Source: Gyrodactylus bullatarudis (lineage: Eukaryota; Platyhelminthes; Monogenea; Gyrodactylidea; Gyrodactylidae). From it: 64,000 nt of DNA. A program made the position numbers and the translations under genes. The stretch is from positions 248,001 to 312,000 of the forward strand of contig SSNU01000289.1 in assembly GCA_012064415.1 (NCBI GenBank), read 5' to 3'. Below are positions 35,911 through 46,730 of this stretch, piece by piece. The notes beneath the pieces are model-generated. The model did not search any database and was not told the origin of the DNA. It worked only from the letters and a program-made list of their open reading frames with translations. How positions within the stretch are numbered: the stretch's first letter is position 1; the number at the start of each line of letters is the position of its first letter.

Positions 35911-36109
35911 CAGTCGAGAAGAAGGTTTTTTGAAGAAAAATGTTCGTAAATTAAGAATAAATATGCAAAATAAATACACAAAAGATTCATGCAGATACTT
36001 TGTTATCTTTTGATGTGAAAATTGAATTCATAATTCGAAATAATAAAATTTATGAAAATACAATATGTATTAGAATATACAATATAATCTCTAAGGCTTT
36101 TAACGCATT

Positions 36110-36530
36110 TTCCCTTAAATTTTGAAATCCCACGTCAAAATCCCATTTTTTCGAACTTTGAGCTGAATATTTTTATTGATTTGAAAATGAGAAGGTGATC
36201 AAAAGCGTTTTTTCAGGGTCAAAATTAGACAAGAAATCTGAATAACACCGTCAAATTATCGACAGTTACCTCATTTTTGAGAGATTTTGAATTATCGAAA
36301 TTTCATTGATTCTCAAGTAGTGAAAATGATCAAAATTCCATATTCCGCTCCCAAACGATAATAAGGCTATGTATCAGATAAGATTCAGTTGAAATGATTT
36401 TCTTGTCTAATCCTGATCCTGAAAAAAACTCTTTTGATCAGCCCCCCACTTTCAAATCAATAAAAATTTTCAGCTCAAAGTTCGAAAAAATGGAATTTTG
36501 GCGCCAAATGGGAATTTGAAAAATGACCAT
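36110..36530. repeat. Large imperfect foldback repeat
   Basis: The left arm (about 36,115-36,240) holds CATTTTTTCGAACTTTGAGC, then GTGATCAAAAG, TTTTTCAGGGTC and AATTAGACAAGAAA. The right arm (36,395-36,525) holds the inverted series CTTGTCTAATCCTGATCCTG, TTTTGATCAG and GCTCAAAGTTCGAAAAAATG. The middle shares about 110 bp with 20,545-20,665. It looks like a non-autonomous foldback transposon between two cysteine-rich genes. Confidence 0.65.
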
Positions 36531-37125
36531 ATTTTTCATAAAAAATATTTTCTTTTCAAATAGTAAAAAAAATATCATTTACATATTTCACTGGTTTTTA
36601 TCAGACTCGATAATTCGATCCATGTCAGCTGAAGTATCACAGAAAATTGAAAAAAAAATTTTTCTATTTCTTGCTTAAATCCCATAAGATCCAAAACCTC
36701 TTCTTCATTCATTTATACTTGAGTACGATGTAAAAGTTCAGTAAGAATTATTTACATTATAATTTTCGTGTTCGAATGATTTAAGAAATTCTTTTCAGGT
36801 GAAGTACCCGTTTTCTAGTCCACTCTGCCCAAATCGTATTTCTTAACCAATGGGAACAGGGAACCTTAAACCAATGCAATTTAAGAACAGTTAATTTTTG
36901 AAATTTTTAAAATTATTATTATATGAGAAATTGAATCATTTTTATTTTTCATTTATCATGAAAGGAAATAACCCGAAATTATTTTTTATTTCAACAACTC
37001 ATATCCTCATATTTCATGGTAGAATTTAAAAGATTATTTTTGTTCCTGACTTTACGGAGGAAGTATTGAGTTTCTTGTTAAAGTAGTAAATTCTCATCTT
37101 TATGTCAACTAGCCAAATAAATTTG

Positions 37126-37270
37126 TTTTTGATCCAAGATGGAATCACAACATCATACATATTATCAATAAATGTTAGTAAAAGTAGATTTACTAGGAAT
37201 ATAATCAACCTTTTTCTAAAGTCTCTTCTAGACATTTCGGTAATGAGATAGTCAAGGATCTTCTTCAGTG
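37126..37270 (+). repeat. Foldback MITE relative, partial
   Basis: It shares CCAAGATGGAATC, GTTAGTAAAAGTAGATTTA, AATCAACCTTTTTCTAAAG and CATTTCGGTAATGAGATAGT with the 31.1-kb element, including the loop. The right arm is lost after CTTCTTCAGTGGA. Confidence 0.7.
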
Positions 37271-37682
37271 GATGAGACGCTTGTAATATGAACTCTTTTC
37301 AATTTTATCTATAAACCTTAGTACATTCTTATTGGTCGAAAAGGGTCAGTATCGGGTTCTTAAGGGACATCTGATATGCTGATGATCTTCCATAGATCAA
37401 GTTTTTTAATGACTAAGCAATGTCAATAATTATGATTATTATTGATTTGGTGAAGCAAATTAAATTCAAATTAAAAACATGGTTGTGTTCTAGTTTAGAT
37501 TTGATGCGAGCATCGGCATGAGATTAGAAAAGAAATTCGAATTTGGTTAGAGTTCGTGAGTAACCTATGGAATATACAGAGATTTTGTTAAAATCAGTTT
37601 ATTCTTCATATGAACTATCTTAACATTTACAGGTAACTCAATGGACTGAATAAAACAAGAAAACAGAAAGATTGAAAAAATA

Positions 37683-37732
37683 TATTTTCGTTAGGATCTA
37701 AACTCCTAGATCCTTAGATCCTAACGAAAATA
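37683..37732. repeat. 19-bp perfect inverted repeat
   Basis: The arms 37,683-37,701 and 37,714-37,732 (TATTTTCGTTAGGATCTAA and its complement) are separated by 12 nt. The flank GATGAAGTTCGG-AATATTA-CGTTC recurs at 30,350-30,385, so the hairpin belongs to a dispersed repeat. Confidence 0.8.
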
Positions 37733-37860
37733 TTCTTGATGAAGTTCGGCAATATTATCGTTCAAATGAAAAAATATATCATACGATAAAGATTCCATTT
37801 CGAAAATAAAAATCAAAAGAATGCGCAGTTTCACTCTAGAAATCTACAAACAAAAATATG

Positions 37861-37868
37861 TATAAAAA
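37861..37868 (+). promoter_or_regulatory. TATA box of the 145-residue Cys/Gly/His gene
   Basis: TATAAAAA lies 64 bp before ATG 37,925. A TCACATC initiator-like site sits about 30 bp downstream (37,891), giving a 5' UTR of about 33 nt. Confidence 0.6.
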
Positions 37869-37924
37869 GAATTCGAACGTTTGGAGAGTATCACATCTTA
37901 ATCTAACTAGAGAACAAAACCAAA

Positions 37925-38397
37925 ATGTGCTGGGGTTGTGGTTGCGGGTAAGTTGGTCCTCATAACCTTTTTACTATAACAGACCTTGTTGTGGCTGCGG
38001 ATGTGGCTGCGGTTGCTGCCATGGTGGCCATCATGGCTGTGGTGGATGCCATGGTTGTGGAGGCTGTCATGGTCATGGTGGCCAATGCCATGGTGGCGGC
38101 GGTCAATGTCATGGCGGTGGTCATGGCTGGCAACACGGTGGTGGCGGCCATCAATCTGGCTGCTGTGGCGGTGGATACCACAGAGCTTGCAGACATTGCA
38201 GCTGTTCCGAATGCTGTGAAGGTGGTTGTCACGGCGGCGGACACGAATCTGGCTGTTGCCACGGTGGCTGCGGCGGTGGTCATCATGGAGGTTGCTGCCA
38301 TGGCCATCATGGTGGTTGTCACGGATGCCATGGTCATCATGGTGGCCACGGAGGTTATGGCGGCTGTGGTGGCTGTCATGGATGTGGATGTTGTTAA
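37925..38397 (+). CDS. Glycine/cysteine/histidine-rich 145-residue protein, copy 1
   Basis: The model is join(37925..37947, 37983..38397). The intron is only 35 bp, GTAAGT to CAG, with a TACTATAAC branch-like sequence next to the acceptor, phase 2. Without splicing the frame stops after 8 codons. The 145 residues contain 62 Gly, 36 Cys and 27 His. It starts MCWGCGCGPCCGCGCGCGCC, has a GGQCHGGGG/CHGG middle, the signature HRACRHCSCSECCEGGC, then HESGCCHGG and a CHGHHGG-rich tail. It has no signal peptide or TM segment. The composition suggests metal binding or a cross-linked structural protein, which is inference. Other frames of this GC-rich stretch are also open but are shadows. AATAAA follows 13 bp after the stop. 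Confidence 0.78.
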
Positions 38398-38410
38398 CCA
38401 CTTTCTAATC

Positions 38411-38416
38411 AATAAA
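38411..38416 (+). terminator. Poly(A) signal, copy 1
   Basis: AATAAA lies 13 bp after the TAA, within the duplicated block. Confidence 0.55.
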
Positions 38417-38670
38417 CTCATCTTTTTCACCATTAAATTCATTCATATAATGCAAACTTGAGGTCCTGAGTAGATAATTATGATTATAATTTTTTAGACA
38501 ATTAACCTACTAGCAAAGTGTGGTCACTGGTAATTACTATATCCATATGAACTCTAACTTGATGGAGATTGTCTTCTCATACCTGGATGTTTCTACATGT
38601 GCTTATTTACAAAAAACCAGTGTGTAGGTGGTGTCAATACGATGGGAGTGTTGAGTAATAGGAGACGAAT

Positions 38671-38752
38671 GGGTGTTCTGGCCTAGTGGTTAGAAGCGTT
38701 GCCTCATAACCTGGGTTCGAATCCTGGCTATGGTGTACTGACGAGTCCTAAT
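38671..38752 (+). mobile_element. tRNA-derived SINE head with good A and B boxes
   Basis: The A-box-like TGGCCTAGTGGTTAG is followed by GCCTCATAAC and a perfect B box GGTTCGAATCC at 38,713-38,723. The non-tRNA TGGTGTACTGACGAGTCCTA follows. The 3' acceptor stem does not pair and the same head-body junction occurs at 31.9 kb. This is therefore a SINE and not a tRNA gene. Confidence 0.75.
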
Positions 38753-39249
38753 CTTGAGTAATTTCATCAAGATTCAGTATTTTTCAATGAAGACAGAAAG
38801 CTTTATTGTGAGGTTTAGAGATGCCTTAGTTAGTTTTAAAGTATAAAGATAAATTTCCACCTCCCTAAACAAACAAAATTGCACTCTTAGAAACCTGTTT
38901 TAAAAATGGTTTAAATGAAGTTGGGTATATATGATGTTTACAAAAATCGCAATTTTTTCATCAAGAATTCAAGATTTTTAGAAATCCGTTTGAATTTCTA
39001 CATGATAGCGGCAGATCGAAATCTGTCGGTAATTCATTAAAACAATGTAAGAAAGCCTATATTACTATAAAAATGTCTTTGAATGGTAAGAAACTCGTCG
39101 TTTACACTATATTTTGAAATTGTCTAATACCTTCCCAATATTTGGTCATCAAGTAAAAAGATTTCATGTTATTAAAATCATTTATTTTCAATGTGAAACA
39201 CAAATGGAGAAATAATCAAAATAATTTTTGACTTAAAATTTCCTTGGAA

Positions 39250-39502
39250 TTATGATTTTCGATTGCCGTAATTCAACCGTATCACATCTCTAGAAAAATT
39301 TGGATAGCCATGTATGCTGAAGTCTGTGATGATAATATTGATATGATTATTTTTAGCTTTATATAGTTCTTCAAGCCATGTTTGAATCTTTGTATGAGCA
39401 CTTGCATTTAGTGACTTTAAATCTCCGTTTGTTATGTAATCCATTGTTACTGCTGAGTAAATGCCTTGGTATACAGTGAGCTTTTTAGATTCTTTGGAAT
39501 TT
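39250..39502 (-). CDS. PLCXD copy A last exon
   Basis: The acceptor GATTTTAG ends at 39,503. The frame reads NSKESKKLTVYQGIYSAVT, then MDYITNGDLKSL, HINIIITDFSIHGYP, to TAA 39,252-39,250. An ATG inside the exon is not the start. Confidence 0.8.
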
Positions 39503-42500
39503 CTAAAATCGTAAAAGTGATATTACAGTAAATTTAGAAACTAATGTTAGCCTCGAAACTCTTGAGAAATCTGGAAACTTTTTTCTTAGAATCTCTACTC
39601 GTGTTATTTTAATAGTTATAGGGAATCTCTGTAGACAGGCTTAATAATCGCTAAATTAATAAGATATCTTGATATTCAGTGTCTAGAATGCCTAGCATTT
39701 TAGGAAATCGACGAAAAAAAGTTTTCACTAAAATGTCTTATTTTTTCAGTTAGCTAATACGCTAGAAAATTGAAGAATACAAGAATTCGAGTTGGTGTGG
39801 TTATTTTAAACTTTGAGTTGAAATTTTTTGTTGATTCCAAGGTGTGAGAAGAATCAAACTTTACATAGTTTAGTTTTTTAATATTTTTGCTATTAGTTCT
39901 AATTTTTTTACAATACAAGGCATATATCAGCCAAACTTTTGTCATTCAAGATAAATTTGTACTGAAACACAGATTAATATTTCTCTATAACAAAATTAGT
40001 TGAGGCTTAAGTCAGTATATAATTATAATTGCTGAGCTTAGACAAGATTTAAATTGCACCAAAAGTTTTATGGTGGAAACTCAAATAAATAAACTTCAAT
40101 TTGATGCATCTCTCACCTTAATTCGAGAGGTAGAAGTTTTATTAATCTTCAGTAGGGTATAAAATTACTATAACTGAGTGTGGGATTAAAAGAGGTAAAA
40201 ATATACTAGAATTGAACGATTCTATAAATTCTAACCTAATTTTTCAGAAAGAACAAAAATTTTGATATAGACTGTCGAAGTAAATATTTAAAAAGCTCTT
40301 TAGCTGGAATGCGTAATACTTTGGGCAACCCTCAAGGTATCATTAGATAGGAAATTAAATTTTGATTCTACTGATGCCTAATAAGTTAATTGAATTTTTA
40401 TTTTAATAAAACTTTAATTGTTTGAAATTATTTTTTAATTTTAAATTCTCAAATTCAGTTTTTTTCAATTTATCTCAAAAACCAAACACAATTTTAAAAA
40501 TATGATTACAGATCTGAAATCAGCACAAAATTTCGATCCTATTGCAAAAGTTTTCCTAGTGTGTCCTAGAGTGTTAATAACACAATGTGCACCTGAAGAA
40601 CTAGAGTGAAAAAAATCACAGGTGGAACGTCTGAATAATCGAATTTTATCATAAAAATATTTTTTCAGTTTCCCTGCTCTTCTCAAGGTTATTAGAGGAA
40701 AAGAGTCTAACTTCTCAAACCTTGATGTAATAACATACTCATAGACTTCATTCAATCTTGTCATGAGAACATTCGGATTGCTTGTCCTCAGCCATTTACT
40801 ATCGATCCATAAACGGTCATTACGAAACATTGGCGTGTCAATTAGCGGAAAGAAAAGAATAACCTGAGCTTTTTTTGCACGAATTTCTGCAATCGATGGC
40901 ATGACCGTATCCTCTTTATTAAACTTGTAAATCATTGAACCGAAAATCTGTAATAGAGTCAAAATAAAACAGATTTAATTGCTGGAATAGGTGATTATTG
41001 GAACACCAAAAATACACCAACTGATCCAGAATTTTATTGATCGAGATTTTAATTTTTTAGTTATTTGATTAATAACAAAGATGTTGGAAAATTGAAATTG
41101 ATAATTATAATTATTGGCATACATTGTAATCCCGAAATAACTTACTCCAAGAACGCCATTGACCATGTCGGAGAGCTGTTTATCATTGAACTCATAAATA
41201 TGATTTATATCCAAGAGTACAACTTCATCTGGATGTTCGAGCAAGAAGGATTTTACATTATTCATTTCATCAAAGAGTGGATTGGCAAATAAACCATGAC
41301 ACAAGACAGCAACATCGGCTTCATTCCTTTGGGTCACGCATACCCTCAGATCAAGGTAGCGAATTCCATTCGCTAATTGATCTACGAGACTGGCATCTTG
41401 AGTAATTGCCCATTGTTCAACTTTCCATTTGAAGGAAGCAATGTACTGTTTATATTTATAGAGCTCAAAGTCGGGTGAAAATTCTGATTTTGAGTCAATG
41501 GCGTAGGAAAAGGAATCATGGCTCCCTGGAATGGCCAACTTGTAAAGTGGTAAACTCCTTATATCTTCGGGTAGATTTGTCATCCATGTGCTGAGACTGC
41601 CAATCTCCTCTTGGAGCTGTATGAAAGAAACTTATCGTAAACTTATTTTTAAGGGGAAAACAACTTTTATGATACATAACTGAGATGGCCATTTAGATCT
41701 AATCTAAATTTTATTGGATTTTTCTACTGAATAATTGCAAGAATAAATAAGTTTCAGAGCGTAGGATAAATGGCACTAAAAATAAAAGTGGATAGTTTTC
41801 TCAATTCCTCCGATGAAGAATAGTAAGAAGACCAATCAGATCATCTTTTCTGTTATTTAATGAAACTCTTTAAAGGAAACAGGCTAAATTATTACCATCA
41901 TTCTGAATATGAGATATACAAGATTGCATTTAAAAAATCAACATAAAATTTTTGATAGATCAATAATTGAGCAATCTAACTAATGAATTAGTGCAGCACC
42001 TATACTTACAAAGATTAACTTACAATCTGACATTTTTACAACTCAAAATCTACGGTAAGATTATTCTCATTGAAAATTATTTCTCCTTATTTCAATGGAT
42101 TCTATTGGAATAAAATTTTAAAATTAAAATAAACTCTTGGGTACTTAACAAGCGAAAAACGACAAGGAATACTGTCTTAAATTACTGAATCACCAACTCA
42201 ATTTATCAGAAAATTTAACCAGACAAGGCTTCGCAGAAATGTAAAAGGTTTTAGATAACCGTACCTGAAGAAGATGGTACTCGGTCAAGAAAATCTTTGG
42301 AAAATACTAAATATAAACGTCATCAACAATTTGGTAACCAGTATGCCCCGAAAATTACAGAAAGTCATCGATAATAATGGTGGCTCAATAAATTATTAAT
42401 TTTAATATTTTTTTCAATAAAGATGATTTTATTTTTTTTTTAACTTGTTTCCATTGCTAAAATCCTTTCCCTGATGATTTCAAATTTTATTTAATTTTTC

Positions 42501-45500
42501 ATCAATTTAATTTTGAGTGACTCTAGATTCTAAACTTGGTCATTGCTGAATTACAGTTGAGGACTATAGATATTTATTAAACTTGATAATTAATACCGCA
42601 ATTCAACTACATTATTTGTTATTATTATGTTATTACATTATTGTTATTAACTGTTAAATTTATAATTTTAATCAATTCAGTTCATTCGATAAGATTAACT
42701 TTAAGTTATTAACTAATGAATATTATAATTTTATGAGATAGATAGATTTTTGCCTTTTTTAATGATTCATATTGATACCATAAAATAACAAATTTTGTTG
42801 ATAAATCAATAAATTATTTAAATAAATCCATACTGTCATTACAAATATTGCTATTGATGAAAAATTATTCTGAGATTCTACGAGCATAGCTGATAGATCT
42901 CAATATATTTTCCCAAAGAATGACCAACAATCTATATGTGATAAATGTCTGTATTTTTTTGGTCCTTGCATAAGGCCATAATAAATTATTTTAATTTGAT
43001 AAATTTTGGGCTGCAAATTTTATTCATATCCCTACGGCTGACTTAGAATCAGATAAAAGGTTCAAGAATATTTTTTTAATCGATAAATGAAATTTTGGTA
43101 TCATTTAATTGTTATATATCACCCTTATAAGAAACCTAAAAACACAGATTTTCAATAAAAATATAATCTGGATTTTAAGATCCAATCACTTAAGATCTGA
43201 TGAACTGATTTTCTTGCCCTGACTATTTTTGAAATCAGCACTTTTTATCTTTCAAACTAGACCATTTGAAGCATAAACGTATACCTGATTCACACACCTT
43301 CACTATGTGATCCAAAACCCTGATTTTAATCGGTCGCTTACAAGTAGACCTACATAAAACAGGTTTTATTAGAGTGCCTTTGAAGGGAAACTTTAATGTT
43401 CCTATGAAAAAGAAACTTCTCTTTTATACACTAAGATACTTTTGAACTCTCTAAAACCTCTCTGAACCTCGCAATAAAGCTTTAAAAACTCAATTTTTCG
43501 TACTTCTAAATTTTACCTTTGAAAACGCGAATTAAAAGGAAAACTGAATGGACCAATGAATTCCTTGTGAAATTTTGGTATGTTATCGCGATATATTACG
43601 CTCTATTTTCTTCTGACTGGGGTGGCCATCGAGTTTCGGTTCCGACTGTAAATCAATGCTTCAATTGTCTATAGTAATTCAGCTTTTTCTATAAAGCATC
43701 TCCCAGCCAAACTTGAGGATCCGACAACAGGCTGTTCGATTTTCAAGAAAAAGAATTTCTACCTATTCCATAACTAGTAAAAAATTTTTCTGTCTTTCAA
43801 ATAAGAAGAGTTTCTTTGAGTGCCAATCTGAGTTTTACTAAATCTAGTCTAAGATGAGAATTTAATATTTTTTAAAAAATGATGATCTTTTAAATCTTCG
43901 AATTCGATAAAAATGAATAAAAGGTATTTCTTATATACCAAAAATAAATTTTCCAAAGAAATAAACCTGCTATTACGAATCGGGGTAGAAAGAGAAAATT
44001 ATCCAAAGGACAATCAACGTTAAATCATTACCTAAAGAGAAGAGAGATGCCCTAGATACATCAGGCCATCCCCATCATATCTCAAAAATTTTCTTTACTA
44101 AACCTGAGGAATGATTTAACCTATCAGAGGATCCCAATTCTGTTTATAATTTTGTATAAATATCTAGCCGGTGTAAGAGTCTGATGAGAACCGGTGAAAT
44201 AAAAGCTTTATTACTAATTATTCACTTGTCTTCCAATCCTCATAATGAATTTTTAATTAAAATCAGAAAATATAATCACACCTTGTTTTAAATGTAAAGC
44301 TCCAGATTCTATCCTTGTTCCTTTAGATTGCATCATCTATAAACAAGTCCTTTTCTCATGGGTGTTTAGTCATGGATTGCGAGTTCACCTGTACCAATGA
44401 CCTTGCCTTTTTAAGATTTGAAGAAAAATTGTCTTAACCCAATAGAATTTAGAAGAAAAGACTCCTAATTTTCATAGGCTGAAGGCCTGGTCCAAATGGC
44501 TTTAAATCTGAAGAAAAGAAGTCCTTCAAATATAATTCATTTAAAGTATGGACGTAGTTCAACAAATGAAAACTCGTTTTTACGATATACTAAATCAAAA
44601 TAAGCCAGATATCCGATCAAAGCACCTCACACAAGAACGATATGCAAGCCTTCTTAAAGATATCAAGTCATCACAGGATGAATCAGTTGCTGAGAAAAGG
44701 TTGTGTAGAATCAAGAAAAAATATACTTTCCAAACAGTTGATGGTGTTGAACGAATATTTCTGCGAGGTGAGCGCTCAGAAAATATATGAGAATGCCTTG
44801 TCGATTCCGAAATTTTTGACAGAATTCATTTTAATCACACTAGTCTTGGACATGCCGGGCGACACATTTTCAAGAAATATCTGGACGCGAGATTTTATCA
44901 TACAAGTATTACTAAAGAACAGATTAAAACATACCTCTCATTATGTTCAGTTTGCAAAAAGAATACGAGCATAACTAAGAAAGGACTCGTCAGAAACCCG
45001 ATCAAGAGTTCAGGATTTAATGAACGTGAACGGATTGATCTGATTGATATGCAGTCGTTTCCTGTTAATGGGAAGAAATTCATGCTGCAACCTTTAGATA
45101 ATAAGGGCTCTTTGGAAGTATACAAAAACATTTTGGACATATTTCTTGATTTTGGACCTCCTAAGATTCATCAATCGGACAACGGAAGGGAATTTAAAAA
45201 TTCTTTGGTGGAAAGTATCAGTAAATATTGGCCGGGTCTTAAATGTGTTCATGTTAAATCAAGGTATAGTCAAAGCCAAGGATCTGTTGAACGAGCGAAT
45301 AAAAAAATTGAAAAAATGCTTGTTAAATGGAAAGAAGATCATCCTACTGAAGGATGGTCTACTGGCTCAAAGTTTATCCAGTATATGAAGAATATACGGT
45401 ATCATTCTTCTCTTAAAATGAGTCCTTATGAAGCTGTATTTGGAAAAGACCCATCTATAGATTCTTCCATGAATTCAAGTGAGTCTATCATTTTAAACGT

Positions 45501-46051
45501 TTGACTAAAAAATTTAATCAATTGGATTTTGTAGATCTCGATCTAGACGATGATTCATTTCAAGAAGATAAATTTAAATGTAAGAAATATTATAATTATT
45601 AATTAATTTTTATAGCTCCAGAAAACATCCCTCTCCTTGAACCAATACCCCTTGATGAGAAATCGAAGAAAGCTCTCCTCAAGATTATGATAGATTAATC
45701 CTGGACGCAGAACTCCAAGAAAATCACGATGAGAATCACAAGAAAATGATATCTAAGACGGCTAGAAATTTTGAAATCGGCCAAAACGTTTTAGACTATC
45801 AGGTAGTCTTAAGACTATCAAAGATTTCAGTTAATCTTGTTACCGAGAAACAAGTTTAACAAACCATTCCGTTAGTCTTAAGACTACCTGATACTAAATT
45901 CTCATCTTCATGTCAACCAGCTGTAAATGAACCATTCGATTTTAAAGCATGCGAAAGGGATCATACGTTATTTTTCAGGATCAGGTTTTTTTTCTCTCTT
46001 CTGAGATCAAAATTTTATTTATAAAATACTCACGGGGTTCTCTGAATCCAT
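39250..46051 (-). CDS. PI-PLC X-domain protein, tandem copy A
   Basis: The model is complement(join(39250..39502, 40739..40947, 41146..41616, 46034..46051)), 316 residues. Exons 2-4 have consensus splice sites and consistent phases (0, 0, 2) and equal the exon lengths of copy B (471, 209, 253 nt). The X domain has KLAIPGSHDSFSYAI with catalytic His at about residue 39, GIRYLDLRV, and the second His in VLCHGLF. The last exon carries LTVYQGIYSAVTMDYIT and ends GNRKS. Family: PLCXD-type proteins are X-domain-only phosphatidylinositol phosphodiesterases lacking Y, PH and C2 domains. The first exon is uncertain: the region homologous to exon 1 of copy B keeps ATG and MDSENP, then a GTGAGT donor, so only 6 residues would be encoded. 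Intron 1 (4.4 kb) holds an integrase remnant. Poly(A) signal AATAAA on the minus strand at 39,186-39,181. Confidence 0.78.
40739..40947 (-). CDS. PLCXD copy A exon 3
   Basis: The acceptor CTATTACAG is followed by IFGSMIYKFNKEDTVMPSIA and WIDSKWLRTSNPNVLM. The exon ends GTC-TAT-GA before a GTATGT donor at 40,738 (phase 2). The open frame continuing past it to 40,465 is intron. Confidence 0.8.
41146..41616 (-). CDS. PLCXD copy A exon 2, catalytic core
   Basis: The acceptor TTTCATACAG is followed by CTC-CAA-GAG; 157 codons. It contains both catalytic His motifs (GSHDS, CHGLF) and EVVLLDINHIYEF. The donor is GGA|GTAAGT at 41,145. Confidence 0.85.
42026..43974. other. Intron 1 of PLCXD copy A, no recognised feature
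   Basis: AT-rich sequence. A weak coding-like patch at 42,145-42,380 has stops in every frame and no motif. Confidence 0.4.
43975..44058 (+). pseudogene. ORF end of the unnamed retroelement, second copy
   Basis: The frame reads PAITNRGRKRKLSKGQ, then STLNHYLKRR, to a TAG at 44,056-44,058. It matches the ORF end at 13.0 kb (APANGKRGRRRKSLSGQ, PPLDRYVKRK). About 100 bp downstream comes the shared 3' repeat at 44,155-44,240, as in the other copy. Confidence 0.4.
44155..44240 (+). repeat. 3'-UTR-like repeat, partner of 12.84-12.93 kb
   Basis: TATCTAGCCGGTGTAAGAGT, then CTGATGAGAACCGGTGAAAT and AAGCTTTATTACTAATTATT match the reverse complement of 12,840-12,930 with few changes. Confidence 0.6.
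44548..45504 (+). pseudogene. KRBA2-type DDE integrase, frameshifted
   Basis: The N-terminal segment 44,548-44,790 (LTQERYASLLKDIKSS, EKRLCRIKKKYTFQTVDGVE) is out of frame with the integrase, which runs from about 44,795 to 45,504 after a nonsense codon. The integrase has the zinc-binding H-H-C-C part (HTSLGHAGRH; LCSVCKK). Its core has IDLIDMQSF (first Asp), HQSDNGREF (second Asp) and SQGSVERANKKIE (Glu). About 20 residues between the first and second Asp appear deleted. Family: KRBA2-like integrases, related to Ginger/retroviral-type DDE integrases. It lies in intron 1 of PLCXD copy A on the opposite strand. Not functional. Confidence 0.8.
45797..45893. repeat. 21-bp perfect inverted repeat
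   Basis: The arms 45,797-45,817 and 45,873-45,893 each contain the 14-bp palindrome TAGTCTTAAGACTA. The right arm abuts the end of the ATGAAGATG-type repeat family (45,894-45,920). Confidence 0.85.
46034..46051 (-). CDS. Possible short first exon of PLCXD copy A
   Basis: Upstream DNA aligns with the copy B promoter (CCAATC at 46,110-46,115, AAATATAAAA at 46,100-46,091, ACCTCAGA near the start). ATG-GAT-TCA-GAG-AAC-CCC is followed by GTGAGT. Downstream homology to copy B exon 1 decays quickly and a stop follows if unspliced. Confidence 0.4.
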
Positions 46052-46599
46052 ATTCTGAGGTTTACAAAAATTTTCTCTGTCTTTTTTTACTTTTATATTT
46101 TTTTACTAGCCAATCAAAATTCTAGATTCACAAAATGTTCTCAACAAACATGATGTTAAACGCTTTTTTGAAAATATATTGACTTAAATTTTTATGTTTA
46201 CATCTTATCTTATCTTCTTATGTTATATTAAAAAGTGACGCCCTTTTTTTCGTGTAATAACTCACAGATCAGAGTTTTTATCAGATCAACTTGATAATTT
46301 TATAATCTAAAAGACCAGATTATAGAAAAAAGCTTTTCCGATAACTCATTTCGTTTATAGGTTAGAGATCATTGAAGTTGAACAATCAGAGATCTTCATT
46401 TCTCCGTTTTTAAAGAATGAGCATTACATGAGCTGCGTATTAATTGACCCCCACCTCATACTAATTAATATAAAAAACCTGTATTAAATATGCCATGAAG
46501 TTTTCTATTGGCCCTAGTAAATTAAGTTATAAATTCCATCCATTTACACGATTGGAATTTGGTAAGCAACATTTATAGGCTAATCTATAGGACATTTTC

Positions 46600-46730
46600 C
46601 CCCTCTTGTTTCGCAGTAATTTTTCTAAAAGACAAAGAGACTAAGGGTTTTTTGACATCGATGAAATGAAAACGAATTCCTTGCGGTGAGTTTTCATGTC
46701 ATTGATAATAAAAAGACCAACACGCTTCAA
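46600..46730 (-). repeat. Inverted copy of the 8.23-8.35 kb repeat
   Basis: The ordered blocks listed for 8,230-8,345 occur here in reverse complement, including TTTCATTTCATCGATG and AGAAAAATTACTGC. Confidence 0.6.

Noticed and set aside
37986..38461. Several long overlapping frames across the Gly/Cys/His genes on both strands (Trp/Met-, Ala/Val/Met- and His/Asp-rich)
   Set aside because: They are shadows of the GGN/TGY/CAY codons of the real frame. Only that frame agrees with the splice sites and with the paralogue at 35.3 kb. The same applies at 35,278-35,781 and 56,271-56,828.
38671..38740. Candidate tRNA gene
   Set aside because: A and B boxes are good, but the acceptor stem does not pair and the same head plus body occurs at 31.9 kb, so it is a SINE.
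40465..40738. Open frame continuing past PLCXD copy A exon 3
   Set aside because: A GTATGT donor lies at the position where copy B also leaves homology, and the next exon matches in phase; the extension is intronic.
44155..44240. Hammerhead ribozyme
   Set aside because: CTGATGAG...GAAA is present in both copies, but the 7-8 nt between the core halves cannot form a normal stem II and no convincing stem III was found. Kept only as a low-confidence observation.
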